A stretch of DNA of 64,000 bases, from NCBI GenBank assembly GCA_002470565.1, contig DKMQ01000066.1, forward strand, positions 1 through 64,000, written 5' to 3'. Shown piece by piece: positions 52,698-61,220 of the stretch (positions are counted from its first letter, which is position 1; each line of letters begins with the position of its first letter). Source of the stretch: Oceanospirillaceae bacterium UBA7410. GTDB taxonomy: Bacteria; Pseudomonadota; Gammaproteobacteria; Pseudomonadales; Balneatricaceae. Both the position numbers and the translations under genes were made by a program. The notes beneath the pieces were generated by a model. The model worked only from the letters and a program-made list of their open reading frames with translations. It made no database searches and was not told the DNA's origin.

Positions 52698-54677
52698 ATG
52701 ACCCTTAGCTTAAAAAAACCAACCTACCCAGCGCCGGGACTAGATACCTTCCCCAAACTCTTATTGCATAATGCACGCATGTTTACTGATAAAGATGCCA
52801 TGCGCGAAAAAGAATTTGGTATTTGGCAGTCATGGACTTGGAGCCAAGTGGCAGAAGAAGTAGAGCGGTTTGCTCTTGGTTTACAGGCTAATGGTGTTAA
52901 GGCGGGAGATACAGTGCTTATCATAGGTGGCAATCGCCCACGCACTTACTGGACTATGTGTGCAGTGCAATCTTTAGGAGCGGTGCCAGTTCCTACTTAC
53001 CATGACTCGGTTGCAAGTGAGATGCAATTTGTGATTGAGCATTCTGATGCTCGGGTTATCGTGGCTGAAGACCAAGAGCAGGTAGATAAAATTTTAGATG
53101 TAAAAGCTCTTTGCCCAAGCGTGGAGCTGATCATTTACGATGATCCTCGTGGAATGAAAGGCTATGACCCTCAAGAGATCAAAATCCAAGATTTTGTCAC
53201 TGTGCAGGCTCAAGGAGAGGCCATTCGTAAGGATAATCCTAACCAATTTCAAGAGCTTGTTAACCAAGGTAAAGGTGAGGATCTTTCTATTATTCTTTAC
53301 ACCTCGGGCACCACCGGGCAGCCTAAGGGTGTGGTGCTGACCTATGATAATACTCTGCTCACTGGCTACTATGGCGGCTTGCTTGAAGGTCTCACAGAAA
53401 ATGAAGAAATACTTGCCTATTTGCCTGTGGCTTGGATTGGGGATCACATATTTTCTTACGCTCAATCTTACACCATGGGTTTTTGTGTTAACTGCCCAGA
53501 AAGTACTGAAACAGTGGCATCTGACATGCGCGAAATCGGCCCTACTTATTATTTCGCCCCACCTAGAGTGTTTGAAAGTTTGCTAACCAACGTGCAAATA
53601 CGCATGGAAGATGCAGCGCCTTTTAAGAGAAAGATGTTTAAATATTTTATGCAGGTCGCGAAAAAAACGGGTATTAAGTTATTGGAAAACAAGCCAGTAG
53701 GCCTGATGGACAGAATTAAGTACGCCTTAGGTAGCGTCTTGGTATATGGGCCTTTGAAGGATGCTTTAGGTATGGGGCGTGTGCGTTTGGCTTATACTGC
53801 AGGAGAGGCAATTGGTGGAGAGATTTTTGACTTTTACAGGTCGTTAGGCATCAATATAAAGCAACTCTATGGACAAACTGAGTCCTCAGTATTTATTACA
53901 GTGCAGCCAGACGGTGAGGTTTTTCCAAACACAGTGGGCACGCCAAGTCCAGGTGTGGAGTTGAAGATAGCTGACAATGGCGAGGTGATTTACCGCAGTC
54001 CAGGTGCCTTTCACAGTTATTTCAAAAACCCTGAATCTACCGCAGCTACTAAAACAGATGAAGGTTGGGTGCACACAGGCGATGCGGGTTTCATGACCCC
54101 AAATGGCCACTTACGTATTATTGATCGTGCTAAAGATGTGGGGGCCTTTAATAGCGGCAAGATGTTTGCCCCTAAATACATTGAAAATAAAATTAAGTTC
54201 TATCCTCATATCCAAGAAGCAGTCACATTTGGTGATGGGCGTGATGACTGCATGGCCTTTATCAACATAGATTTGGGCGCCGTAGGCAATTGGGCTGAAA
54301 GAAACAACATCGCCTATGCATCCTATCAAGAGTTAGCAGCCCACCCGGCAGTGAACAAGATGGTGGCACAAAGTATTGCTGAAGTGAACGAGTCTTTGTT
54401 GGATGATGAAATGTTGGCTCATTCACAGGTCAGTCGCTTTCTTATATTGCACAAAGAGCTGGATGCTGATGACGGCGAGCTTACTCGCACTAAAAAGGTG
54501 AAGCGTAAGCTCATTAACGAACGTTACAAAGTGTTAATTGACGCCTTGTATGAAGGTAAAGACCAGTGCTTTATTGAAACCGAAGTGGCTTTTGAAGATG
54601 GTCGCGTTGGTACAATTTCCGGTGACATCAGTATTCATGATGCCAAAACTTTTAACCCAGTAGCCCAAGCGAGCTAA
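52698..54677 (+). CDS. AMP-forming acyl-CoA synthetase (long-chain type) with the Liv-type ABC genes
   Basis: A 659-residue adenylate-forming ligase that would convert a carboxylic acid and CoA to its acyl-CoA. The P-loop motif is LYTSGTTGQPKG, the A5 region is LYGQTESS, and GWVHTGDAGF plus IDRAKD mark the hinge region. Length and motifs resemble long-chain or aromatic acyl-CoA synthetases. It is the first gene of a seven-gene block with a complete ABC importer and a PaaK-like gene, so its substrate is probably the acid taken up by that transporter. The gene starts 197 bases from crbS on the opposite strand. Confidence 0.85.
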   Translation: MTLSLKKPTYPAPGLDTFPKLLLHNARMFTDKDAMREKEFGIWQSWTWSQVAEEVERFALGLQANGVKAGDTVLIIGGNRPRTYWTMCAVQSLGAVPVPTYHDSVASEMQFVIEHSDARVIVAEDQEQVDKILDVKALCPSVELIIYDDPRGMKGYDPQEIKIQDFVTVQAQGEAIRKDNPNQFQELVNQGKGEDLSIILYTSGTTGQPKGVVLTYDNTLLTGYYGGLLEGLTENEEILAYLPVAWIGDHIFSYAQSYTMGFCVNCPESTETVASDMREIGPTYYFAPPRVFESLLTNVQIRMEDAAPFKRKMFKYFMQVAKKTGIKLLENKPVGLMDRIKYALGSVLVYGPLKDALGMGRVRLAYTAGEAIGGEIFDFYRSLGINIKQLYGQTESSVFITVQPDGEVFPNTVGTPSPGVELKIADNGEVIYRSPGAFHSYFKNPESTAATKTDEGWVHTGDAGFMTPNGHLRIIDRAKDVGAFNSGKMFAPKYIENKIKFYPHIQEAVTFGDGRDDCMAFINIDLGAVGNWAERNNIAYASYQELAAHPAVNKMVAQSIAEVNESLLDDEMLAHSQVSRFLILHKELDADDGELTRTKKVKRKLINERYKVLIDALYEGKDQCFIETEVAFEDGRVGTISGDISIHDAKTFNPVAQAS

Positions 54678-54680
54678 GCC

Positions 54681-55478
54681 ATGAGTGAACCATTACAACA
54701 AATGGAAGCGGCCTCAAAACTGCTAGAGCTGAAAAATATCGACTTGTCTTTTGGTGGTGTTAAAGCCATCAGTAATATTAGTTTTGACGTAATGGAAGGT
54801 GAAGTTCGCGCCATCATTGGTCCCAATGGCGCAGGTAAGAGCTCCTTGCTTAATGTGATTAATGGATTTTATCACCCTCAGCAAGGGGAGATTTGGTTTG
54901 ATGGTAAGCAACGTCATGCCATGAAGCCTTATCAAATTGCCTATCAGGGAATTGCGCGTACCTTTCAAAACATTGCCTTATTTAAAGGCATGACAGTGCT
55001 GGATAATATAATGACAGGGCGCTTTACCCACATGCATAAAAACATGTTTTGGCAGGCGTTGTGGAAAGGCCCAGCAGAAAAAGAAGAAATTGAAAACCGA
55101 GAGTTTGTTGAGCACATTATCGACTTCTTAGAGATACAAGCGATACGCAAAACCCCAGTAGGGCGCTTGCCTTACGGGTTACAAAAGCGTGTTGAGTTAG
55201 GTCGAGCTTTAGCAGCACAGCCAAAAATGCTGCTATTGGATGAACCAATGGCTGGTATGAACGTAGAAGAAAAAGAGGACATGTGTCGCTTTATCTTAGA
55301 CGTGAATGACACTTTTGGTACCACCATTGTGCTTATTGAGCATGATATGGGCGTAGTAATGGACATAGCGGACCGTGTGGTGGTGTTGGATTATGGCCGA
55401 AAAATTGGCGATGGCACTCCAGATGTGGTGCGTAATGATCAAACTGTAATTGATGCCTATCTTGGCGTGAGTCATTAA
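54681..55478 (+). CDS. livG: ABC transporter ATPase, LivG type
   Basis: A 265-residue ATPase of the branched-chain amino acid/amide (HAAT) importer family. Walker A is GPNGAGKSS, the signature region is GLQKRVELGRAL and Walker B is LLLDEPMAG, followed by the LivG-typical MNVEEKEDM and a D-loop/H-loop LIEHDM. It begins three bases after the ligase stop. The livG name describes the family; the substrate here may not be an amino acid. Confidence 0.9.
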   Translation: MSEPLQQMEAASKLLELKNIDLSFGGVKAISNISFDVMEGEVRAIIGPNGAGKSSLLNVINGFYHPQQGEIWFDGKQRHAMKPYQIAYQGIARTFQNIALFKGMTVLDNIMTGRFTHMHKNMFWQALWKGPAEKEEIENREFVEHIIDFLEIQAIRKTPVGRLPYGLQKRVELGRALAAQPKMLLLDEPMAGMNVEEKEDMCRFILDVNDTFGTTIVLIEHDMGVVMDIADRVVVLDYGRKIGDGTPDVVRNDQTVIDAYLGVSH

Positions 55479-55489
55479 GGGGACTATGT

Positions 55490-56491
55490 ATGAGTGCTGA
55501 TTTTTTATATATCATCGAAGTAATACTCAACGGCCTAATGGCGGGTGTGATGTATTCTCTGGTGGCCCTTGGTTTTGTGCTGATTTTTAAGGCATCAGGT
55601 ATTTTTAACTACGCCCAAGGCGTAATGGCTTTGTTTGCTGCTCTGACTTTGGTGGGCATTCAAACTGGACAGATACCTTTTTCCCATCTAATTAATGCCA
55701 TTTTTGGCACCAATATGCATCACTTTGGCTGGCAAGTGCCTACGATCATAGCTATTTTGCTAACAGTAGGCGTAATGGTGCTTTTTGCCATTATTGTAGA
55801 GCGCTATATATTGCATCATTTGGTTAACCAAGAGCCTATTATCTTGTTTATGGCGACCATCGGATTAGCCTACTTTATGGAAGGTTTCGGCGACATCATG
55901 TGGGGTAGTGACATTAAAACCCTAGATGTAGGCTTGCCCTCAGGAGGCTCGCTTTGGTTAGAAGAGTACACCTTAGGCTGGGCTGCTGAAGGCGAGAATT
56001 ATTATGGTATGTATTTGGATAAGTTGGATATGGTGGCCAGTTTAGTCGCTATAGTATTAGTGGTTTCATTAACCATTTTTAGTCAATACACCAAAACAGG
56101 CAGGGCTTTGCGAGCGGTAGCAGATGACCACCAAGCAGCGTTGTCTGTGGGCATTTCATTGCGCACCATCTGGGTAATTGTGTGGTCTATTGCAGGCTTT
56201 GTAGCTTTGGTGGCTGGTATTATGTGGGGTGCCAAGTCTGGCGTTCAATTCTCGCTTTCCCTAATCGCATTAAAAGCCTTACCTGTATTGATGCTGGGTG
56301 GCTTTACTTCCATTCCAGGAGCCATTATTGGTGGTTTGATTATTGGTGTAGGTGAAAAGTTATTTGAATATTCCATTGGCCCGTTAATTGGCGGTGCTAC
56401 AGAAAATTGGTTTGCCTATGTGTTGGCGCTTATGTTCCTTGTGTTTAGGCCACAGGGGTTGTTTGGCGAAAAGATTATAGAAAGGGTGTAA
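55490..56491 (+). CDS. livH: ABC transporter permease, LivH type
   Basis: A 333-residue inner-membrane permease with about eight helices. It has LivH hallmarks: VALGFVLIFKASGIFNYAQG near the start, the cytoplasmic coupling loop GRALRAVADDHQAALSVGIS, and a C-terminal LPVLMLGGFTSIPGAIIGG. It pairs with the LivM-type permease three bases downstream. A GGGG-type ribosome-binding site precedes it. Confidence 0.9.
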   Translation: MSADFLYIIEVILNGLMAGVMYSLVALGFVLIFKASGIFNYAQGVMALFAALTLVGIQTGQIPFSHLINAIFGTNMHHFGWQVPTIIAILLTVGVMVLFAIIVERYILHHLVNQEPIILFMATIGLAYFMEGFGDIMWGSDIKTLDVGLPSGGSLWLEEYTLGWAAEGENYYGMYLDKLDMVASLVAIVLVVSLTIFSQYTKTGRALRAVADDHQAALSVGISLRTIWVIVWSIAGFVALVAGIMWGAKSGVQFSLSLIALKALPVLMLGGFTSIPGAIIGGLIIGVGEKLFEYSIGPLIGGATENWFAYVLALMFLVFRPQGLFGEKIIERV

Positions 56492-56494
56492 CAG

Positions 56495-57571
56495 ATGTTT
56501 TATCGCGAATCAGGTGATTTTAAAAAGACTTACCAAAAAGATAATCAAACCTTTCCTATTAAATTTGATCGGTGGCGATATTATTTTGTAATGCTAGTGG
56601 CTTTTATTGTTGTCCCCATGTTTCTTACAGACTACATGGCTAATGCAGTCATGACTCCCTTTTTAGTGTGGGCTATAGCTGCACTAGGGCTGAATATTTT
56701 GGTGGGTTATACCGGACAGCTGTCTTTAGGCACCGGTGGTTTTATGGCAGTAGGTGCCTATGCAACCTATAAGCTTATGACCGCATTTCCTGGCATGGAT
56801 ATGGTTAGTGTTGTATTGCTTTCTGGTTTAATTACCGCAGTAGTAGGGGCTCTTTTTGGCTTGCCAAGCTTGCGAATTAAAGGCTTCTACTTAGCAGTAG
56901 CCACCCTAGCAGCGCAATTCTTCTTAGTATGGTTACTTAACAAGGTGCCATGGTTTTATAACTACTCTGCATCCGGTCAAATTAGCGCCCCACAGCGGGA
57001 GATGTTTGGGGTCATTATTACCGGTCCTCATGCGACACCAGTAGCTGGTTATCTTTTTTGTTTGGTGTTTGCTGTGGGTTTAGCTTGGGTAGCACGTAAT
57101 TTAACCCGAGGGCGTTTGGGGCGCAGCTGGATGGCGATACGAGACATGGATATTGCCGCAGAAATAATTGGCGTTAACCCATTAGCTGCGAAGCTATCTG
57201 CCTTTGCGGTCTCGTCGTTTTTTGTAGGCATTGCAGGCTCTTTATTCTTTTCTGTGTATTTAGGTGCTGCTGAAGTGACTGAAGCGTTTGGCATCTCTGT
57301 GTCATTTGCAGTGCTATTTATGGTCATTATTGGCGGATTAGGATCTATCTTTGGTAGCTTCATAGGTGCAGCCTTTATGGTGTTAATGCCAGTTCTACTA
57401 AAAAATATTTTAGTAGGTGGTATGGGTTGGCCTACAGATTTAGCCGCGCACTTTGAATTTATTATTGTGGGTGGGCTTATATTGATATTTCTGATCGTAG
57501 AGCCCCATGGCCTAGCGCAAATGGCTCGAGTATTAAAAGAAAAATTACGGCTTTGGCCGTTCCCGCACTAG
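56495..57571 (+). CDS. livM: ABC transporter permease, LivM type
   Basis: The second permease, 358 residues, with an N-terminal hydrophilic extension of about 30 residues and then the LivM domain. Signatures are ALGLNILVGYTGQLSLGTGG and the coupling loop GRSWMAIRDMDIAAEIIGVN, followed by FAVSSFFVGIAGSLF. It forms the heterodimer with LivH. The spacer to the binding-protein gene is 101 bases, the largest in the block so far. Confidence 0.9.
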   Translation: MFYRESGDFKKTYQKDNQTFPIKFDRWRYYFVMLVAFIVVPMFLTDYMANAVMTPFLVWAIAALGLNILVGYTGQLSLGTGGFMAVGAYATYKLMTAFPGMDMVSVVLLSGLITAVVGALFGLPSLRIKGFYLAVATLAAQFFLVWLLNKVPWFYNYSASGQISAPQREMFGVIITGPHATPVAGYLFCLVFAVGLAWVARNLTRGRLGRSWMAIRDMDIAAEIIGVNPLAAKLSAFAVSSFFVGIAGSLFFSVYLGAAEVTEAFGISVSFAVLFMVIIGGLGSIFGSFIGAAFMVLMPVLLKNILVGGMGWPTDLAAHFEFIIVGGLILIFLIVEPHGLAQMARVLKEKLRLWPFPH

Positions 57572-57672
57572 GTTTACACGAAGCGTTATTAGCTTTATGA
57601 AAACTACTTAGTGTTGTTTCATGCTCATGTGAGCAAAATAAAAATAAGTCAAACCCTTAGGAGGATGACGAC

Positions 57673-58956
57673 ATGAAATTTACTAAATTAGCAACGATTG
57701 CTTTGACTACAATGGCGGTTTCAGCACCTGTTGTAGCTGATCTTGTATTTCCATCATTAAGCTACCGAACCGGGCCCTATGCCTCAGGTGGTGCGCCCTA
57801 TGCTGATGGTTATGCAGATTATTTCACTTTGTTGAATGAGCGTGATGGCGGTATTGGTGGTGTTAAAACTGCTGTGCCAGAGTGTGAAACGGGTTATAAC
57901 ACAGCAAAAGGTGTGGAGTGTTATGAAGCAACCAAAGGCGACGGCGCATTAACCTATCAACCTTTGTCTACAGGTATTACTTATCAGTTGATTCCTAAAA
58001 CCATGGCGGATGATATTCCGCTGATGACACAAGGCTATGGTCGTACATCGGGTGCAAACGGCAAGGTGTTCTCTCATGTATTTAACTTCCCAGCCAACTA
58101 TTGGTCTGGCGCTAGCCGAATCATTAACCGAATTAAAGAAGAGAATAGTGGTAGTGCAGAAGGCCGCAATATTGCTTTGGTTTACCACAACTCAGGCTAT
58201 GGTAAAGAGCCTATTACTACGCTAAAAGCATTGGCAGACAAAGAAGGCTTTAACCTTACTTTGATTCCAGTAGATCATCCTGGCCAAGAGCAAAAGTCTC
58301 AGTGGTTGCAAATTCGTCGTGAGCGTCCAGACAATATTATTCTGTACGGTTGGGGTGTAATGAACCAAGTTGCCCTAAAAGAAGCTGCTAACATCCGTTA
58401 TCCAATGGATCAAATGTTCGGCATCTGGTGGTCTGGTACGGATAATGATGCACTTGAAGGTATGGGTTCACATGGCTACAAAGCAGCAACCTTTCACAAC
58501 GTAGGTAGTGACTTCCCAGTGTATGCTGATATCCAAAAGTTTGTGGTTGATGCAGGTTTAGCAGCAGGCGATGGATCTAACGTGGGTACTGTGTTGTATA
58601 ACCGTGGTATGTACTCTGCAATGTTAGCAGCGTCTGGCGCGGCTAAAGCACAAGAGATTCATGGTGTGAAAGACATTACTTCGGGCATGATGCGCGATGG
58701 TCTAGAAGCATTAGATGTGACAGATGCCTTGATGGCTGCAGCTGGCATGCCTGAGTTTGGTCCTGAATTTACTGTGAGTTGCTCTAACCATGGTGGTCCA
58801 GGTGACGTGGGTATTCAACAGTGGGATGCTAACGATCGTCAGTGGAAATTGATTGGTGGTTTTGAAGCTCCAGACACCAAGCTGATTAACCAGCTTATTA
58901 AAGTTGACTCTGAAGCGTATGCAGCAGAAAACAACATCACTCCACGTGATTGTTAA
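57673..58956 (+). CDS. Periplasmic substrate-binding protein of the Liv-type importer
   Basis: A 427-residue periplasmic binding protein of the LivK/HAAT class with a Sec signal (cut near VVADL). Type I binding-fold features are seen: GGAPYADGYADYF, DGGIGG, and VYHNSGYGKEP in the hinge part. Four cysteines (in VPECETGY, GVECYE, VSCSNHGG and the last residue) may form disulfides. A perfect AGGAGG eight bases before the ATG and a strong hairpin after the gene point to high expression. The substrate is unknown; the two ligase genes suggest a carboxylic acid. Confidence 0.86.
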   Translation: MKFTKLATIALTTMAVSAPVVADLVFPSLSYRTGPYASGGAPYADGYADYFTLLNERDGGIGGVKTAVPECETGYNTAKGVECYEATKGDGALTYQPLSTGITYQLIPKTMADDIPLMTQGYGRTSGANGKVFSHVFNFPANYWSGASRIINRIKEENSGSAEGRNIALVYHNSGYGKEPITTLKALADKEGFNLTLIPVDHPGQEQKSQWLQIRRERPDNIILYGWGVMNQVALKEAANIRYPMDQMFGIWWSGTDNDALEGMGSHGYKAATFHNVGSDFPVYADIQKFVVDAGLAAGDGSNVGTVLYNRGMYSAMLAASGAAKAQEIHGVKDITSGMMRDGLEALDVTDALMAAAGMPEFGPEFTVSCSNHGGPGDVGIQQWDANDRQWKLIGGFEAPDTKLINQLIKVDSEAYAAENNITPRDC

Positions 58957-58986
58957 TTTAAGCATTAACTAAGTTGCTTAAATAAT

Positions 58987-59014
58987 CGAGGCGCCATTAT
59001 TAGTGGGCGCCTCG
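58987..59014 (+). terminator. Strong hairpin after the binding-protein gene
   Basis: CGAGGCGCC (58987-58995) pairs perfectly with GGCGCCTCG (59006-59014), followed by a T-rich stretch. It probably stabilises the binding-protein mRNA and reduces read-through into the LivF-type gene. Confidence 0.75.
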
Positions 59015-59064
59015 ACTTTAATTTTTACTAAAATAGATTGTTTTGCTGGTGATAGGAAAAAATC

Positions 59065-59880
59065 ATGACCACACAAAAAGCACCGATACTATCCATCAAC
59101 AATATTGAGGTGATTTATGATCACGTGATATTAGTATTGAAGGGCGTATCCTTAGAAGTTCATGAAAAAGGCATTGTGGCTTTGCTTGGCGCTAACGGCG
59201 CAGGTAAGTCTACCACCATTAAAGCAATTTCTAATTTATTAGGCTCTGAGCGTGGCGTTGTCACCAAAGGTAGTATCGAATTTGAAGGCGAAAATATTAA
59301 CACCCGTAATCCAGCCGAATTGGTAAAAATGGGTGTAGTGCAGGTGATGGAAGGCCGTCACTGTTTTGAGCATTTAACGATAGAGGAAAACTTGTTAGTA
59401 GGTGCTTACGCTCGCACAGATGGCCGCCGAAGTGTGCAAGAAAGTTTGGAAATGGTGTATAACTATTTTCCTCGCTTAAGAGAAAGACGGAAAAGCCAAG
59501 CTGGATATACTTCTGGTGGCGAACAACAAATGTGTGCCATTGGCCGTGCCTTAATGGCTAATCCACATATGATTTTGTTGGATGAGCCATCCATGGGTCT
59601 TGCTCCTCAGTTGGTGGAAGAGATTTTTGAGATTGTTAAAAAACTCAATGAGGAGCAAGGCGTCACTTTTTTGTTGGCAGAGCAAAATACAGCGGTAGCG
59701 TTGCGCTACGCCACTTATGGCTACATCATGGAAAATGGTCGAGTGGTGTTAGACGGAAAAGCCAGCGACTTACGTGAAAACGAAGACGTGAAAGAATTTT
59801 ACCTAGGTGTAAGTGATGGCGCACAAAAGAATTTTCGTGATGTGAAGCAATACCGTCGCCGTAAGCGTTGGCTGGCCTAA
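59065..59880 (+). CDS. livF: ABC transporter ATPase, LivF type
   Basis: The second ATPase of the importer, 271 residues. Walker A is GANGAGKST, the signature is TSGGEQQMCAIGRAL (with GGE in place of the common GGQ) and Walker B is ILLDEPSMGL. The family phrase MGVVQVMEGRHCFEHLT, close to the LivF VPEGRxVF motif, is present. The basic C-terminal extension (QYRRRKRWLA) is longer than in Escherichia coli LivF. It follows the hairpin after the binding-protein gene. Confidence 0.88.
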   Translation: MTTQKAPILSINNIEVIYDHVILVLKGVSLEVHEKGIVALLGANGAGKSTTIKAISNLLGSERGVVTKGSIEFEGENINTRNPAELVKMGVVQVMEGRHCFEHLTIEENLLVGAYARTDGRRSVQESLEMVYNYFPRLRERRKSQAGYTSGGEQQMCAIGRALMANPHMILLDEPSMGLAPQLVEEIFEIVKKLNEEQGVTFLLAEQNTAVALRYATYGYIMENGRVVLDGKASDLRENEDVKEFYLGVSDGAQKNFRDVKQYRRRKRWLA

Positions 59881-59931
59881 TTACTTGCCTTGCTAGCATT
59901 CAAGTTTTAGGATTATCAATGTGAAGGACAC

Positions 59932-61167
59932 ATGATGACAGATTTTTATAACAATCTAGAAACCCGTGAACCTGGTCAGCGTCAAATTGAACAGATTCAA
60001 GCGGTTGCAGCTCAGGTAGCACATGCCAAAGCCACTTGCCCGGGTTGGGCAGGTATTTTGCATGCAGTAGTTGCAAGTGACATTACTTCGACTCAAGCCA
60101 TAGCCAAGCTACCCATTACTCGCAAATCTAGCCTCATTGAACTACAAAAAAACAACATGCCTTTTGGTGGTTTGGTGAGCAGTGAAGCTGCGCCACTTAC
60201 TTATGTGTTTTCATCTCCAGGCCCTATTAATGAGCCTGGATTTGAAGTGCCAGACCATTGGCACTTTGCCAGAGCATTATATGCTGGCGGTTTGCGTAAA
60301 GGGGATTTGGTGCACAATACCTTTTCATATCACTTTACCCCAGCAGGAGCCATGTTTGACAGCGCATTAAAAGCCCTAGGTTGTACCGTGGTTGCAGCAG
60401 GAGTGGGCAACAGTGAAATGCAGGCTCAAAGCATAGCGGCGCTTAAACCCAAAGCCTACGTTGGAACCCCTTCGTTTTTAAAAATACTATTAGAAAAGGC
60501 GGATAGCCTTAACTTAAATGTTAGCTCCTTGACCCATGCAGTGGTGGGTGGCGAGCCATTTTTTCCAGCCCAACAAGACTTTTTCAAAGCCCGTGGGCTC
60601 AATGTATTACAAGGTTATGCTACGGCAGACCTTGGCAGCATTGCCTATGAAACGCCAGCTAGACAGGGCATGGTGATCGATGAGGATGTGTATGTAGAAA
60701 TTGTTCGCCCAGGCACCGGTGACCTCGTGGCAGATGGTGAAGTAGGTGAAGTGGTGGTGACCAACTTTAATAAGCACTATCCATTGATCCGTTTTGCAAC
60801 AGGTGATATGTCTGCCATTTTGGTAGGACAAAGCCCATGTGGACGAACCAACAGGCGCATTAAAGGTTGGATGGGACGGGCAGACCAAGCCGCTAAAGTG
60901 AGAGGGATGTTTGTGCGGCCAGAGCAAGTAGCTGACTTAGTAGCCAAACATGAAGCGTTAGTAAAAGTTCGCCTGCAGGTGAAGCAGATAAACGGGCAAG
61001 ACAGTTTGCAAGTGTTATGTGAAGTTAAAAATACCTTATCCGAAACAACTCAACTTATTACAGAAGGTGTACGCAGTGTGTTGCACCTTCGTGGGGAGGT
61101 TGTTTTACACGCCATAGGAAGCTTACCCAATGATGGTATCGTTATTGACGACCAGCGTGAACGCTAA
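59932..61167 (+). CDS. PaaK-like adenylating enzyme with altered P-loop
   Basis: A 411-residue relative of phenylacetate-CoA ligase. The C-terminal half is well conserved: GTPSFLKILLEKA, VLQGYATADLGSIAYE, PLIRFATGDMSA and GRADQAAKVRGMFV. But the ATP-phosphate loop, normally SSGTTG or TSGSTG, reads SSPGPINEPG. Without that loop normal adenylation is doubtful. The same kind of change occurs, as I recall, in other PaaK-like proteins beside Liv-type clusters, so it may be a subfamily trait. It is the last gene of the block, and its stop lies inside a long terminator hairpin. The start is the second ATG of ATGATG or the first; both are equal. Confidence 0.8.
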   Translation: MMTDFYNNLETREPGQRQIEQIQAVAAQVAHAKATCPGWAGILHAVVASDITSTQAIAKLPITRKSSLIELQKNNMPFGGLVSSEAAPLTYVFSSPGPINEPGFEVPDHWHFARALYAGGLRKGDLVHNTFSYHFTPAGAMFDSALKALGCTVVAAGVGNSEMQAQSIAALKPKAYVGTPSFLKILLEKADSLNLNVSSLTHAVVGGEPFFPAQQDFFKARGLNVLQGYATADLGSIAYETPARQGMVIDEDVYVEIVRPGTGDLVADGEVGEVVVTNFNKHYPLIRFATGDMSAILVGQSPCGRTNRRIKGWMGRADQAAKVRGMFVRPEQVADLVAKHEALVKVRLQVKQINGQDSLQVLCEVKNTLSETTQLITEGVRSVLHLRGEVVLHAIGSLPNDGIVIDDQRER

Positions 61168-61204
61168 ACACTAATCTACTAAAATAGCCGATTAGTGTTT
61201 AGCG
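61162..61204. terminator. Long terminator hairpin between convergent genes
   Basis: A perfect 15-base inverted repeat (61162-61176 with 61190-61204; arms CGCTAAACACTAATC and its complement) with a 13-base loop. It includes the stop codon of the PaaK-like gene. The T run is weak, so it may serve both directions. Confidence 0.65.
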
Positions 61205-61220
61205 ATTTATCTAATAATGA

